DNA of 64,000 bases from Falciphora oryzae (GCA_000733355.1 JNVV01000015.1:664663-728662); one strand, 5' to 3'; positions 1 through 12,875 are shown, numbered from the stretch's first letter. Program-made: numbers and translations. Notes: a model not told the origin generated them from the letters alone.

Positions 1-3000
1 ACCAGCCGATGCACGTGAAAAAGCCGGTCTAGACCTCCCACGTCAAGGATGGGCAGATAGGGAGGTGTCGGAATGGCCCGGACGAAAAGCGGTCAAGTCC
101 GCTCCCTCTATCTCTCTGAGTGTGTGTGTGTGTATGTGTGTGTGCTAGGCTTCCACCCACCATCACGATGAGATACACCTCTAGTGCCGGCCGGCAACGA
201 TGTGTGTCTGTGTGCATGACGGAGGGAAACATGCCGCCCGGTGGCATGTCCAACGCATCGGACAGCAAGCAAGGCCGCCGGCCGGCTGCCTGCCTGTCTG
301 TTCGCCTCCTGTTGCCTCTTCCGGGGCCTAGATCCAGAAGAAGCATGCAGAAGGGAGGAGTCGAACCAGAAGGACGGGTCGAGATTTGTTTGCGATGGGG
401 CATACCGGCCAGCGCACCGCCGCCGCACACTCCATCATGCTATGTACGCACATGTCGGCCGTAAGGGAATTGTTTTCTTCCAAGGAAAGAGGGAGACTTG
501 GCTTGGGGAGCCCCGTTTCCTTCCGTCCGGATGGGACTCTTGCAGAAAACAGGATGTTGCTTCCCCCGGGGCTTACATCGTGGACGACGCCAGCCAGCCA
601 GCCAGCCCCGTGGGGGGGCATGAGGCGCAGGGCGGCCCGACATCGTTCGGTTTTCCCTGAATCGAGTGGCTGACCGCCATTGTTGCATGACAGCGAAGAG
701 GGACTCGCCATCTCCGAACAGCCTGCGCCTTGATCGTCGCCCCCTAGCCAGTCCTGTAGGCTGGCGGCACAGCACAAGACCTACCACGTAGACAAGAACG
801 AGGTGCTAGCTAGTCGGGTTGTAAAGCGAGGCGATGTTGGGGCGTGCTTACCGCTGTTTGACCTGGGGATCTGGCTTCCGTGGAACGCTCTGGTGAATCT
901 GTGCTGGTATTGGGTCTCAGGGGCCGTTTGCCATGGAGAGTTGTTCACTTGCGCCATAGCCACTAGGCTTAGGGGTCTGTGGCACCTGCGAACGAGACCG
1001 CTCTCGGTATGACGTGCTCCGGAGAGCGCTGAATGAGTGCCTCTCTGTGTCCTGAAGTTTGGATGCTCGCGGTGTACAGTCTTTCTTCTGATCACTCTCC
1101 TAGGTGTATACCGAGGCGCAGTGAAATAGCAGCGGACTTTCGGTAGACAATTGCTATACCTTATTATCCGGCCCATGTCTCTATCCAAGCATTACTTCTC
1201 CGTCGTCGCAAGTCTATCCCACCTTGTCTGGTGTCTGTCAGGTGAAGATTCGAGTATTATCCAGGCGCTATGTAGGGGAAACGTGCCAAAAAAAAAAAAA
1301 CTGAAAAAAAGAGAAAAAGACGGGAAAAATAATTACACTGTGATGGACCCGTGTCCCACGACGTCTGGGCCATCATAAGAATCGGTTTTGTTGGTATTTC
1401 GATCTCTATCACAGCACATCTATCTCGGTGTTTTCATCATGGCGTCATTGTGACCTCAATCGCGGCACCCCACGACCACAACCCGCCAAGCCAGGGCATC
1501 TAAATAGGTAGGTAGAGAGCCGAGAGCAGATTATTGCGCCGTTAAGATAATATCAAATGCTGAGGACAGTCGGTATTCCATGTGCAGGGCGGGAAATCGG
1601 CCGTGGAGGGCGAGTGTTTGCCTAGTGTCAACCTCCAGGCCATCGTCACCCACGTGGGAAGGGATGCTACTTCCCAAGGTGTGCGTATCTCCGCTGGGGA
1701 ACTGTATGCTCAGCGTTCCCCCTGGCGGCTTCGATGTTTCCGCACGGAGACGACCCGCGGGAAGCATCGCACCCGGCGTGCGCGCCAGGCCAACGAACTC
1801 GTTCTCGCGGGAGTTGTCGGATGACCGAGTCGAGGGAACTCGGCAACCTGGAGGCGAAAACCTTGCCGACCGTAGGCTAGAAGACGCTTCTGGAGCTGGA
1901 GGCGATGTGGGGAGGGTGCGAGATCGTCAGCGCCAGCCCGGTTCCCAGTGCCGTCCATCTGGGGTGGACACTACGGCGCGGTCGACAACGACGGAGATTT
2001 CTCCTGCGTGGGCGGGAGTGCCAGCTCCTCGGAACGTGGCAAATTTGAGGGTGGGGAGCTCAAGCAGACCGTGAGGCAGACCGAGTACCGACACGGTGTC
2101 CCGTCCCCGGTCCCCAGTGCTTTGTGTGCTCTCAGAGCTGGCATCTCTATGGACGCGCCTTCAACTCCTCAATCGTCTCGCGGGCAGACACTCCGGGCCC
2201 GAAGCTCGCGCGAGACCAGAGAGATACGGCGAGCTTGTGCCGCGCGCATCTCCTTGCCTGTGCTCGTGAGGGAAGCCGGTTGTCCCGACACAAAACGCCT
2301 CAGCTCAGCTCCTCGAGAACCCATCGTTCGTCGGCCGGGCGCAGGGCAGAGCCGGAAAGACGGACGGCCCATCGAAGCCAGCACGGTAGGTCAAGGAGGC
2401 GCGCAAGCGCAAGGGTATCTGCATGCCCACACCGTTGGTATGGCGTGGTCAACAAAGAATAACAACTCAATGTAGTTCCTGGATGCGATGTCTGGGATAT
2501 GGGGAAGCTTCTTCAAAGCCCAAAATATTCTCCGTCCAGAGAAGGTCTGTCATCGTCGCATGTGTGACACGGCTCTCCTATCAGACGGGAGTCCGGCCCG
2601 AGAGCCGATTCAAACAATATCTGCGGGAAGGGATGGCGTGTCTGGATGTGTGGCTTTGGATATTGATCAGGCTGCGACCGGGTCCTTCGGGTTGATTCGA
2701 GCAAAGGGTATGTCTGCTTGGTAAACTATTGGATCTTGATCAAGATGGGTATAGGATCAAGGAAGTTGTCTAAGAGAGCCTATCACCGCTATATTCTGAG
2801 TTCCGTCTTTGCTTCAGTTGATCGCCCTTGAACAGTTGACCTAGTAACTGGCCCGGCCCCAGATCGGGTACCTGGGTTCGACGCGATGGCGCTGAAGGAG
2901 GATGAACATATCGTCACTTCTCTTCTATTTCGGAGGCAGAGAGCGAAAACAAGCATCAGACACAAGTTACAGAGAGTCCGCTGACCATTCAATAATCTGT

Positions 3001-3813
3001 GGCTGACTGGCTCTCCATGGAAAACATTTGGCCTCCTTCCCCCGTATTACCAACCGCCAGTGGCCTCCCTCCATGTGCATCCTTGGGGTTGCCGAGCATT
3101 TCCGGAATAGTGGTATTTATCGAATGAAGAAGAGCGAAGCCGGGGAGACGAAAAACCAAACCATCAGTCCAACCGTGCCTACTGCTCCACTCCCCTCCTC
3201 CAAAACACTCAAAGAAAAAAAAGATTGGAGGGAGGGTACCAAACAAACAAAGATATTAAGAGTGGAGAAAAGTAGGGAGGAAGTAAAACAAAGAATGGAA
3301 GAAGAGCCTGTAAATGGGTAATCGTTCTTCTAAAAAGACAAGAAAAGCAGACGCGACTGACGAGGAACTCCCCTTTTTAAACCAATGCTAAGACGCCGTC
3401 TCCCCGCCTTCCGTATATAACGCCTGGCTTATCAAGTTTTGCCTGATTTTTTTTGTTTTCTTTTTGTTTTTGTGAGGAATGTGATCCATTGTGATCCGGG
3501 GTTGATTGGGTTTTCTCTTGTCTGATGCCAAATCAATACAGCGCGCCACGAAAACCGTGGCTTCTCCGGGGAGTCAAATATGATAAAAATGGTGGGAAAG
3601 CCTCTCGTACTTTAGGAGAGGTGACGGGCAACAAATGTGGTGGTTCCACGTGCCACAGTCCTTTCGTGTTTCCAATAATAAGAGTCGACTGGGGAGATGT
3701 GTAAGCGGCAAAACCCAACATGCCATGTCCCACCAATACCAGCAGCGGCACGTATGAAAAAGGATGTGCTGCTATCTGGTGATGGTTGAGCCACTCCTGC
3801 GGCGTCTCTGGTA
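1..3813. other. Left-end intergenic region without recognised gene
   Basis: All open frames here are short, overlap on both strands and lack recognisable motifs or credible exon structure. A GT microsatellite lies at 121-144. An A-rich tract lies near 1289-1320, and a TATA-like TATATAA at 3414-3420 has no convincing gene after it. The right end is presumably the 3' side of the TAF4 gene, whose stop codon is at 3814-3816. Confidence 0.5.
121..144. repeat. GT dinucleotide microsatellite
   Basis: Nearly pure TG repeat interrupted by a single A, in non-coding sequence. Confidence 0.85.
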
Positions 3814-5946
3814 CTACTTTGACGCCGAAGAGTCAAGCATGAGGTATGCCTTTTGCAGGGCCCGGAACTCGAGGTGCTGCTCCCTCTCGAGGACTTGGAT
3901 CCAGTCCCGGAGCTGTATGTTCTTGCCCTTCTCGCCGTTCTCCCTAAAGTCGCCGTGCCTGTACCTGCCGTCCTGCGTAAGGGCCGTCACCTCGGGCACC
4001 TTGTTGCGCCCCAGCGCCGCCGCCGCCCCGGCCGCCAGGCCGCCAGGCGTGCCGGGGGTGCCGCCGGGCCCGCGCGGCGTCGATGCCCCGCTGCCGGCGC
4101 CGGCACCCATCCAGCTGTAAGTGCGCTTGCCCTTCTTCTTGCGCGACAGTGAATCGAGGAAGTGCTGCGTCGTCGAGTTCGCTGTCGCCGTGTTCATCGA
4201 GTCAAGCGACTTCTGCGCGGCGGCTGCCTTTGCCTTTAGCTCCTTCTTGGTCGGTGCCTTAACGGGCGGCGGCGCGTCCGCGTCGGCCCCTCCCGGCGTC
4301 CCTGGAGCCACCGACCCTGCTCTTGACCCGGCCGTCGATGCCGCTGCGTCGCCGCCCTTTTTCTTGCGCTCCTCGTCTTCGGCGCGCTTTTGGCGTTTCC
4401 TGAGCCTGGCCTCCTCCGAATCTCGCTCCGACTTGCTGGTCTCGCGCAGAGCAGCACTTAGACTAAAACTGGCCCCTGGGCCGCTCACCGCAGTCGCTGG
4501 CTTGACGCCAGTCGATGCCGCTGTCGGGTCCGATCCACTTGTGTCCAACGAGCCTGGGCATCTGTGTTAGATGGGTTGCATAAATAAAAATGTGATAATT
4601 AGGCACTTACGCTTAAGTGGGTTGGCGCCAGGGTCGGCTCCGTTTTCGTCCCCTGGCGCCGGGCTGCTCGTCTCAAGAGCCAGGCTGGCGTCCACCGTCT
4701 TTATCGGTACAGCCACGTCGGACCACTCAGGTGGCGCCACGCCATGGGACGTCTGTTGTCGCGTGCGCGCTACCCTGTCCGCGTCCTCGACCAGCTGCCT
4801 AAGCCGGTGTTTTGTCGCGATGGATAACAGCCCGATCTGTTCGGCCAAAAACGATTCAACGGGCAGGAAGGATTTGGTGGTGGACACCACGGCATCTGGG
4901 CCCACGACTTTGGTTGTGACCTCTACTGAGGGCTCCGGGAATTCGGTATCCAGCTTCATCTTGCCCATACCGCTGTTGTTTTTGGGGTCCAAGACTAGGC
5001 CGATTCCGTACTCCTTGGCAATCTGCTGTGCCCGCCTGTGGAGGACAGCAACGTTGCTAAACGGATTCCGGACCTCATGGCTGCGGACGACTGCAAGCTT
5101 GCCAGCTGCATCCTGCCATGTCGCCTTGGCCTGCTCGACTTCGAAATGTATCTGGTCCTGTGAGATGGCCTGGGCCGGCTGGTTGGCAAGCCCGGCGCCG
5201 TACATGGACGCGGCGCCTCCGGGTATGTTCGCGGGGAAGCCGGTCCTAGCCTCTGGGCGCGTGCTGCCGGCGTAGAACTGCGCCATGAACTGCTCCTCTT
5301 CCCTAAGATCGATACCTGTTCCCGCGAGCGAGTCGTCGACGTCGTACTGCACCTCCTTGACGGGTCGCTCGGCCGGCTTGGAGGGCGGGCCCATAGCCCC
5401 GGCGGGCGCGAGGGGCTGCGGCATGGGTGCCAGGGTGGCATTTGTTGTCGCGTAGGGGGAGGCGGCCGGCGCCGGTGTCAGCGGGGTCGTCGCCGGGGAC
5501 GGTACTGGAAGGATCGGGGCAGGCGACATCACGGGCGGCGTGCCCGGTGTGCGTCCAGGCATGGTCAGACCAGCCGGGACGGCCTGCATGTTGTGGTTGA
5601 GAGGGACGCCATTATTAAGCGCATTTCCATTTACGTATGGTTGTTGCGCGAGGTTGGAGGGCGGGAGGGCGATGTGGTTGGGGTATGGAGCGGGCGAGGG
5701 CGCGTTGGACATGGGCGGCGGTGTTGCCATGGCGCCTGGGCTCTGGATGTATGACGGAGACGCGACGAATGGCGAGCCTGGCTGCGACGATCCAGGGCCT
5801 GGCGAGGTGCGCTGGCGCTTGGGAGGGGGGTTGCCGCTGTAGGGAGTCTGTGAGTTGGGTAGCGCGGGCGAGAGTTGGGCGGGCGAGTAGGGTCGCGGCG
5901 GCGGCGCGGCAGGCAGCGGCAGCTGCTGGTGCTGTGGCTGCGCCAT
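3814..5946 (-). CDS. TAF4: Transcription initiation factor TFIID subunit 4 (TAF4)
   Basis: Two exons on the minus strand, 4611-5946 and 3814-4553, joined by a 57-nt intron (4554-4610; GTAAGT donor, CCCAG acceptor) that keeps frame and gives about 691 aa. The first ~220 residues are a Pro/Ala/Gln-rich disordered region. The TAF4 C-terminal homology region follows: a histone-fold-like part around AEQIGLLSIATKHRL and an end typical of the family (KRTYSW, then a helical LRDWIQVLEREQHLE). TAF4 pairs with TAF12 in TFIID and supports RNA polymerase II initiation in the nucleus. The longer open frame begins with TTG at 5967, so the ATG at 5946 (MAQPQHQQ) is the better start. It is divergent from the Ysh1 gene. 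Confidence 0.9.
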
Positions 5947-6825
5947 ATCGGGCGGCAATGACTGCAAGAGTCTTGGGGACAGGCGCGGGCCCGGTCAGGT
6001 GATGCGGGCGGTCGCGGCGTAGGCGGCAGGGCGGTGGTGCTGGCGCTCCTCCTCCGAATGCACCCAATCTCAGGCAAGCTGCCCGTGCAGCCACAACGAG
6101 CCTCCTTTGGCGACCACCATCGGCCGAGCGCGGTCCTCGGGGTGTCCGTCAATAAAAGGTTCGATTCTGGGGGGTCGGTGCTCGTGATTGGAGGCGCGTC
6201 GGTCGCTGTTGGGCGATGCGTCGTCGGTCGTGGTCGTTGTTCGTTGGCTGAGGCTACCTTTTCACAACAGCAAAACGCATGAGGAAGCTCAAGTTCGCGA
6301 AAGGCGCCCGGCGGAGCCGCAGGCTGCTCTACGTCACGTGCAGCGAGTGACAATTGCGTTCTGCGGCGCGCCTGACCCGCTTTTTGACTTTCTTTGGGTG
6401 GGTGTGGACCCAACCTGCAGAGCACTTTGGATGCGTCCGGAACGCGTTCCAATTTCGACAGTTAACGAAGCTTCGCGCTGACCCAAAAAGGGAGCTTGAG
6501 CAGCCTCGATTTGTCCCATCGCAGCCTCTGCCGCCATTTGATACGAGCACAAACGAAGCACAAGCTGCGCACGCCTAGATTCAGGGCTCTAGAAGCGCAT
6601 ATATAACCGACCGTCGTCAATTAACTCTAGAGAACTGCTTGTTGTTCTGCCCAGTAGAATCCATTTGCGACGAGCCTCGGCCTCGCATCCCGCTGATCTC
6701 GAAAGGGAGCCTGAGGACAACAGCACCTCTCACCACTTGGCAGACCTCGATCGGAGCCTTGAGGGCGCCTTCTACAAGGCCGGCCTGCCCAGCGCCGCGC
6801 CGCCGACAGTCTATCAACCGCAAGT
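5947..6825. promoter_or_regulatory. Divergent promoter region between TAF4 and YSH1
   Basis: This 879-nt interval separates two outward-facing start codons and must carry the 5' UTRs and promoters of both TAF4 (-) and YSH1 (+). A TATA-like box sits on the YSH1 side. No coding frame is convincing. Confidence 0.6.
6600..6606 (+). promoter_or_regulatory. TATA-like box upstream of YSH1
   Basis: The sequence TATATAA lies 220 nt before the YSH1 ATG, a plausible core promoter given a 5' UTR of roughly 190 nt. It is inferred from position only. Confidence 0.4.
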
Positions 6826-9800
6826 ATGGCGTCCAAGAGGAAAGCGTCGGCCATGGCCACGGCCGCCCCCGAGGAGCCTGTCGACCCCGCGGACGAGCTG
6901 GTCTTTACCTGCCTCGGAGGTGGCAACGAGGTCGGCCGGTCCTGCCACATCATCCAGTACAAGGGCAAGACCGTCATGGTATGTGCTTGCCATATCCTGC
7001 AACTCGCGCTGGCCTGGTCGCATAACGGCTGCTAATCTTGTTGCCACCACAGCTCGATGCCGGCCAGCATCCCGCATACGATGGTCTCGCTGCGTTGCCG
7101 TTCTTCGACGACTTCGACCTCAGCACCGTAGATGTGCTGCTGATCAGCCAGTAAGCACTCCGACCTTTCCTTCGCGTCCGTGTGGCTTTCCCCGTCGCTC
7201 TGCCTTGCTCGGTGGCATGGTTTTGGTATACTGCACGAACATAGGGGCCTCGGAGGTGGGGCCAAATCCTATATGGCTGGCTTGCGGGCTGTATGCTTGC
7301 CTGTGATGGGCAAGACGACTTCATGGCGTCGCGACCCCCGTCCACCGCTGCGCTGTCATGGCATGCTCTGCAGCCATCGCAGGCGTAGCGCGCAGCTAGA
7401 AGACACAAGCAAGGACGGGGGCCCGCCAGTCAGATATCGCCATGTACACAGAATTCAATACATACGTACAATACCCTGTCACCCGCTTCCACCTTTTGCC
7501 AGCCCTTTGCGCCTGTGAAGAAGCCGCCTAGCTCGCCGTCGTCGATGAACTCGTTCCGACTCCTTTCGTAGCTAGGTAGGCAGCTAGGCTGCACCCAGCA
7601 CCCAGCACCCAGAGAGACCGTCCTGTCCTGCATCTTGCCTGTCATTTGCTCTTACGCGCTAAGCCTTTGTCTGGACATCACTGACCTCTTCTACCCAACC
7701 TTCATAGTTTCCACGTAGACCATGCGGCGTCTCTGCCATATGTGTTGGCCAAGACCAACTTCAAGGGCCGCGTCTTCATGACGCACCCGACCAAGGCCAT
7801 TTATAAGTGGCTCATCCAGGACAGTGTCCGTGTGGGCAACACGTCGTCAAATCCAACGTCTCAGCCCGTCTACACGGAACAGGACCATCTGAATACGTTT
7901 CCCCAGATCGAGGCTATCGACTACTACACCACTCACACCATCTCGTCGATTCGCATCACACCATACCCAGCCGGCCACGTGCTGGGCGCGGCAATGTTTT
8001 TGATCGAGATCGCGGGGCTTAACATCTTCTTTACGGGTGACTACTCGCGGGAGCAGGACAGGCATCTGGTCTCGGCCGAGGTGCCGCGGGGCGTCCAGAT
8101 CGACGTGCTCATCACCGAGTCGACGTACGGCATCGCGTCGCACGTGCCCCGCGTCGAGCGCGAGCAGGCCCTCATGAAGTCCATCACGGGCATCCTTAAC
8201 CGGGGCGGCCGTGTGCTCATGCCCGTCTTCGCCCTCGGCCGCGCCCAGGAGCTGCTCCTGATCCTGGACGAGTACTGGGGCCGCCACGCCGAGTACCAAA
8301 AGGTGCCCATCTACTACGCCAGCAACCTCGCGCGCAAGTGCATGGTCGTCTACCAGACCTACGTCGGCGCCATGAACGACAACATCAAGCGCTTGTTCCG
8401 CGAGCGCCTGGCCGAGGCCGAGGCCGCGGGCAACGCCGGCGCCGGCGGCGGGCCCTGGGACTTCAAGTACATCCGCTCGCTCAAGAACCTGGACCGCTTC
8501 GACGACCTCGGCCCCTGCGTCATGCTTGCCAGCCCCGGTATGCTGCAGACGGGCGTCAGCCGCGAGCTGCTAGAGCGCTGGGCGCCCAGCGACAAGAACG
8601 GAGTCGTCATCACGGGCTACAGCGTCGAGGGCACTATGGCCAAACAGATCATGCAGGAGCCTGACCAGATCCAGGCCGTGATGATGCGGAACGCCGCGGC
8701 GGCGGCTCGTAGGGCGGACGGCGAGAAGCTCATGATTCCACGTCGCTGCAGCGTTGCGGAGTTTTCGTTTGCCGCCCACGTAGACGGTACCGAGAACAGG
8801 GAGTTCATCGAGGAGGTCAACGCTCCGGTTGTGGTGAGTTCACTTTTTTACCCCCTGGAGCACAGAGTGCATGTGCAAGCCAGTATGTCTGCAACGAACG
8901 TGTGCTAACCGCCACATTTTTACCCAGATCCTCGTCCATGGAGAGGTCAACAACATGATGAGGCTAAAGTCGAAACTCTTATCGCTCAACGCAAACAAGA
9001 CAGACAAGGTCAAAGTCTTCAGCCCGAGGAACTGTGAGGAGCTGCGCATCCCGTTCAAGGCAGACAAGACGGCCAAGGTGGTCGGAAAGCTGGCATCCAT
9101 TCCGCCACCGACGAAACTCCCGCCAGCAGATGGGAGCCTTGACGGCCCTCAGCAGCAGCAGCGGCTCATCACGGGCGTGCTGGTGCAAAACGACTTTAAG
9201 CTGTCGCTGATGGCGCCAGAGGACCTGCGCGAGTACGCCGGCCTGACAACGACGACTATCGTGTGCCGGCAGCGCATTATGCTGAGCGCCGCGGGAGTGG
9301 ACCTAATCAAGTGGGCGCTCGAGAGCACCTTTGGCGCCATCGACGAGCTCCCCGAGATGCGGAAGCTGGCCCCGCAGAAGCAGGGACAGGACGACATCGA
9401 TACTGGAGGTGGCAAGAAGGAAGACGGTGAGGAAGTCAAGGCAGCACCGGACGGCGATGGCGACACCAACATGGAGGCCGCCGACGAGGAGGTGGAGAGG
9501 CCCGTGGCGGGATATCTGGTTATGGGCTGTGTGAGCGTCAGGTGCTTCGCCAGCGGCGAGATCGAGCTGGAGTGGGAGGGCAACATGCTCAACGACGGGT
9601 TCGCCGACGCCGTCATGGCTGTGCTCCTCGCTGTGGAGAGCAGCCCTGCTGCCGTCAAGCGTAAGTTTAATATCTCCAAAGCCCCCTTTCTGGGTTATGC
9701 ACTTTGACATGGGGCTGCTGCTGACGACTCTACTTGCTCGGTTTAATAGGATCATCAAGCAAGCACTCGCACTCGCATTCCCAGGACGAATCATTCGTCC

Positions 9801-10231
9801 TCCCGACGCGGAATCTGCACGCCCACCTTACCCCAGAGGAGCGGCTGGAGCGGCTATTCATGTTCCTGGAGGCGCAGTTCGGCGCGGACCACGTCGAGCC
9901 GATCAAGGAGCCGAAGTTGCCGCCGCTGAGCGCAGAGGAGAAGAGGGAAAAGAGCGAGGGCGGCGAGGACGGTGGTGGTCCGGACGAGCCGATGGAGGAG
10001 TCGGCAGACGGCGAGGCTAAGCGGCTGGAGGAGAGGCGGCGGGCGGAGCTGGCACGGCTGCACAAGATCGGGATCCCGGTGCCCGGGGTGGCCATCAAGA
10101 TCGACGAGAAGCTCAACGCCAAGGTCTGGCTCGAGGACCTCGAGGTTGAGTGCTCCAACAAGGCGTTTGGGGACCGGGTGCGGGTTGTGGTTGAGCGCGC
10201 GGTTGAGATTACGGCGCCTCTGTGGGGGTGA
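6826..10231 (+). CDS. YSH1: Endoribonuclease Ysh1 (CPSF73), mRNA 3'-end processing
   Basis: Five exons: 6826-6978, 7053-7150, 7708-8833, 8928-9660 and 9750-10231, giving about 863 aa. All junctions are GT-AG and in frame. It is the metallo-beta-lactamase/beta-CASP nuclease of the cleavage and polyadenylation factor, cutting pre-mRNA before polyadenylation in the nucleus. Zinc ligands are visible: HFHVDH (His84, His86, Asp88, His89), GHVLGAAMF (His174) and TGD (Asp195). Beta-CASP motifs follow: [28 protein letters not shown] (His441) and ILVHGE (His463). The C-terminal domain (PF11718-like) has an acidic, low-complexity insert near residues 640-670. Intron 2 is unusually long (557 nt) and falls inside the HxHxDH motif. 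The long C-terminus is usual for filamentous fungi. Confidence 0.95.
7151..7707 (+). other. Long intron 2 of YSH1
   Basis: Donor GTAAGC at 7151, acceptor TTCATAG at 7701-7707. At 557 nt it is five to seven times longer than the gene's other introns (74-94 nt). It contains a short CACCCAG triplication near 7590-7610. No coding motif is visible inside. The protein reads without a gap across the junction (LLIS-HFHVDH), so no exon is missing. Confidence 0.8.
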
Positions 10232-10798
10232 GATTTATACGTCATGAAAAAAAGTATCTCGTTCATGTTAGGCTGGGATGGGCGAGCTAGTGATGTCTGG
10301 AATAGATCTGATATTTTGTGCTTCTAATGAGACTTCTGCTCGTTCTATCTGCTATTTTGAATCTTCCGCTCCCTGCCATGCCCATCCATGTTTTGCGCTC
10401 TTTTTCACTTGGTCTATGTGGCCACTTGCGAAGAAATATCTAGGATCGTCACACTGTTCTTTGTTGTATGCCGCCTTTCCCTTGATATGACAGGGTTAGG
10501 GTCCAGGCCAGCTCACCCCCGCCATTCGATGACCCCACAACACAGTCCACCCGCAACAGCATGACGACGCTGTAGGCAAGCTCCACGATTGGAAGCCGCC
10601 GCGGCACGACCAGACTGGACCCAACCGATCCTGACTGACCTGCACCCAACGATTGGATCAAGGGGAATAACAGCAAGACCGCCTCCCAGCCTCGATCCTC
10701 TCCGCCGCCCTCACCGAGCCGATCGACAGCATTCCATCACCTCCCCCTTCCCTTCCGCTCCTCCCACACCGACAACCTCCAAAAACGGCCCGCCCATC
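10232..10798. other. Intergenic: YSH1 3' side and ARPC5 promoter
   Basis: No gene seen. A TTAGGGT telobox-like motif lies near 10495-10502, about 300 nt before the ARPC5 ATG. Upstream of the ATG the sequence becomes C-rich, as is common in fungal 5' UTRs. Confidence 0.5.
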
Positions 10799-11486
10799 AT
10801 GTCCATCATCCAGCAGCACACCGACGCCTCGCTCAGCGACGCGTGGCGGACCATCAACATCGACGCGCTGACCGAGGACAGCTGCGTCAACTTCGACACG
10901 ACGACGCTGCGCCCGCCGCAGCCCGAGGTGTCCGAGGCCGAGGCGCGCGGCATCGCCCAGCAGGTGCGCCAGCTGCTGCGCGGCGGCGACGCCGAGGGCG
11001 CGCTCAGGGGCTGCCTCGAGACGCCCGTGTACGAGGGGGAGGCCGCCGCCAAGGAGGCGCACCTGGGGACCGTCATCGAGGTGCTGCAGTCCATCAAGGC
11101 CAGCGACATGACGCCCATGCTCACGCGCATCTACGGGTCCGAGGGCGGGAGCGAGCTGCTGGATGTTTTGATGAAGTACATGTGCGTTGCTACGGGCGTT
11201 CTTTCGCTTCTCCATTCCTCTTCTTGACTACCGCTGACATTTTTCTTTGGCTGTCTGCAACAGATACAAGGGGATGGCCGCGTCCTCGTCCATCAAGGAG
11301 GCCAGGACCCCGACGAAGATGACCCCGCAGCCCACCGGCTTCAGCCAGATGTCCGGCCGGCCCGGCGCCGCCAACGAGTCCGCGGGCGCGGGCATGAGCG
11401 TCCTCCTCAGCTGGCACGAGAAGGTTGTCGACGTGGCCGGTCTGGGCTGCATAGGGCGTGTCATGACCGACTGGAGGAGGGTGTGA
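10799..11486 (+). CDS. ARC15: Arp2/3 complex subunit 5 (p16-ARC)
   Basis: Two exons, 10799-11181 and 11264-11486, with an 82-nt intron whose junction splits the Ile codon of MKYIYKG. The product is about 201 aa. It matches the ARPC5 family: an N-terminal acidic stretch, a central helical region with the 'IKASDMTPML' signature and the LLDVLMKYIYKG segment, and a conserved C-terminus (LLSWHEKVV, then GCIGRVMTDWRRV). ARPC5 is a structural subunit of the actin-nucleating Arp2/3 complex at endocytic patches. The fungal protein is longer than the human one (about 150 aa) because of N-terminal and mid-protein linkers. It converges on the NDUFAF5-like gene, with about 225 nt between stop codons. Confidence 0.93.
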
Positions 11487-11711
11487 GATGCTCCTGGTAG
11501 TTTATGACCTGAAATTATTCGCAGGGTGGGAAGGCGTTGCAGCATTATCTTTTTGTGTCTTTATAAGCGGCAGCCTCTGTTGTGCCATGTGCCGCCGACA
11601 GAACGAAAACAAAAGCTCCTACAAAGCCCAGTAGTTCTCACATATCTGATTAGTACGATTCTCTTTTTAATATCCCACCCCTGGCCTGGGGGCAACTGGG
11701 ACCAAATTGTT

Positions 11712-12875
11712 CTATTTATTCTCAAGGATATCCTTCAGGTTGACCTGACCGCTGCCACGGGCCAGCGGTTGGGGCTGATTCGCCCCCTCGCGCCACCCGA
11801 TCATGTAGATGATCCTAAACGTCGCGGGGATGCTGCCGTCCGGGTTCCCGTGCAGCTCGCGGTAGATGGCGTCGTTGGCGAGTAGCAGGTCGCGGCCGAT
11901 GGCGCCCATCTCGCGGCCCAGCACGGCGTTGCCCTCGCCCATGGCCTGCAGGTCCTGCATGAGCGCAAACGTGTCCGGGTAGTCGATGATGATGTCATCC
12001 ACATCAACGGTCAGCATCTTGAAGCCGCAGCGCTGCATCAGCCCGCCGACGTCGCGCACGTCGGCGAGCGGCGACACGCGGGGGGAGATGCCGCCGCGGC
12101 GCTCCTGCTCGGCCAGCTGCAGGCTCGTGCGCAGCTCGAAAAGCGTGTCGCCGCCCAGCATGGCGCCGAGGAAGGGCGCGTCGGGCTTGAGGCAGCTGTT
12201 GATCTGGCTCAGCACGGCGGGGAGGTTGTTGATCCAGTGCAGGCTCATGCCGCTCAGGACCAGGTCGAAGGACTCGGGCTCGAAGGGCAGCGTGCTCTCC
12301 TCATCGTCGAGCACGATGCGGGAGATGGAAAGCTCCGAGTTCCAGGCCTCCTCGGCGTCCCGGTGCAGCATGGCGCGCGACGAGTCGGCGGCCGTCAGGT
12401 GCGAGACGCGCCGGGCCAGCGGCGGCGACGTGGGCCGCGACGGGTCCGGGTCCGGATTCTCGCGCGCCAGGGCCTTGGCCACGTTGCAGGCGTTGGCGCC
12501 GAAGTCGAGGGCCTTGGGGAAGTGCCGGTTGATATCCTTTTACGTAGGTGTTTGTGCACGTGCGCCGCCTGCGTCAGCTGACATTGCATTGTAACTGTTT
12601 GTCCCAACTATTTTGACACGGGGAGACGACGAGTCCGTGTTCGTCCGTACCAATAGTCTTTCGCACAGCCGAATAGCGACCTCATCCTTGAGGTAGTCGG
12701 CCTGCCGGCTGGCCTCGACGTCGGCGGCGGCCCTCTCCTTCTGCAGCCATTTGGTGCGGCGGTTGAAGACCTCGAAGACGGGGGCGCCGGCGGCCTGGAA
12801 GGCGTACGACCGCCTGGCCCAGCGTTGCGCGACCGAGCCCGGGGTCGCAGCTAGTCTGGGCAGATACGGCCTCAT
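11712..12875 (-). CDS. NDUFAF5: NDUFAF5-like methyltransferase-fold complex I assembly factor
   Basis: Two exons, 12651-12875 and 11712-12536, separated by a 114-nt intron (GTACGG donor, AAAAG acceptor); about 349 aa. The Arg/Ala-rich N-terminus without acidic residues looks like a mitochondrial presequence. Family signatures are clear: the start FEVFNRRTKWLQKERAA, LSGMSLHWINNLP, LGAMLGGDTLFELRTSLQLA, and PATFRIIYMIGW near the end. NDUFAF5 modifies an arginine of the NDUFS7/20-kDa subunit during complex I assembly in the mitochondrial matrix. The usual Gly-rich SAM motif I is replaced here by LDFGANACN (residues 85-93), which keeps only part of the GxGxG pattern. It is divergent from AP-2 alpha. 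Confidence 0.9.

Noticed and set aside
5944..5967. Earlier start for TAF4 at 5967
   Set aside because: That codon is TTG; the first ATG is at 5946.
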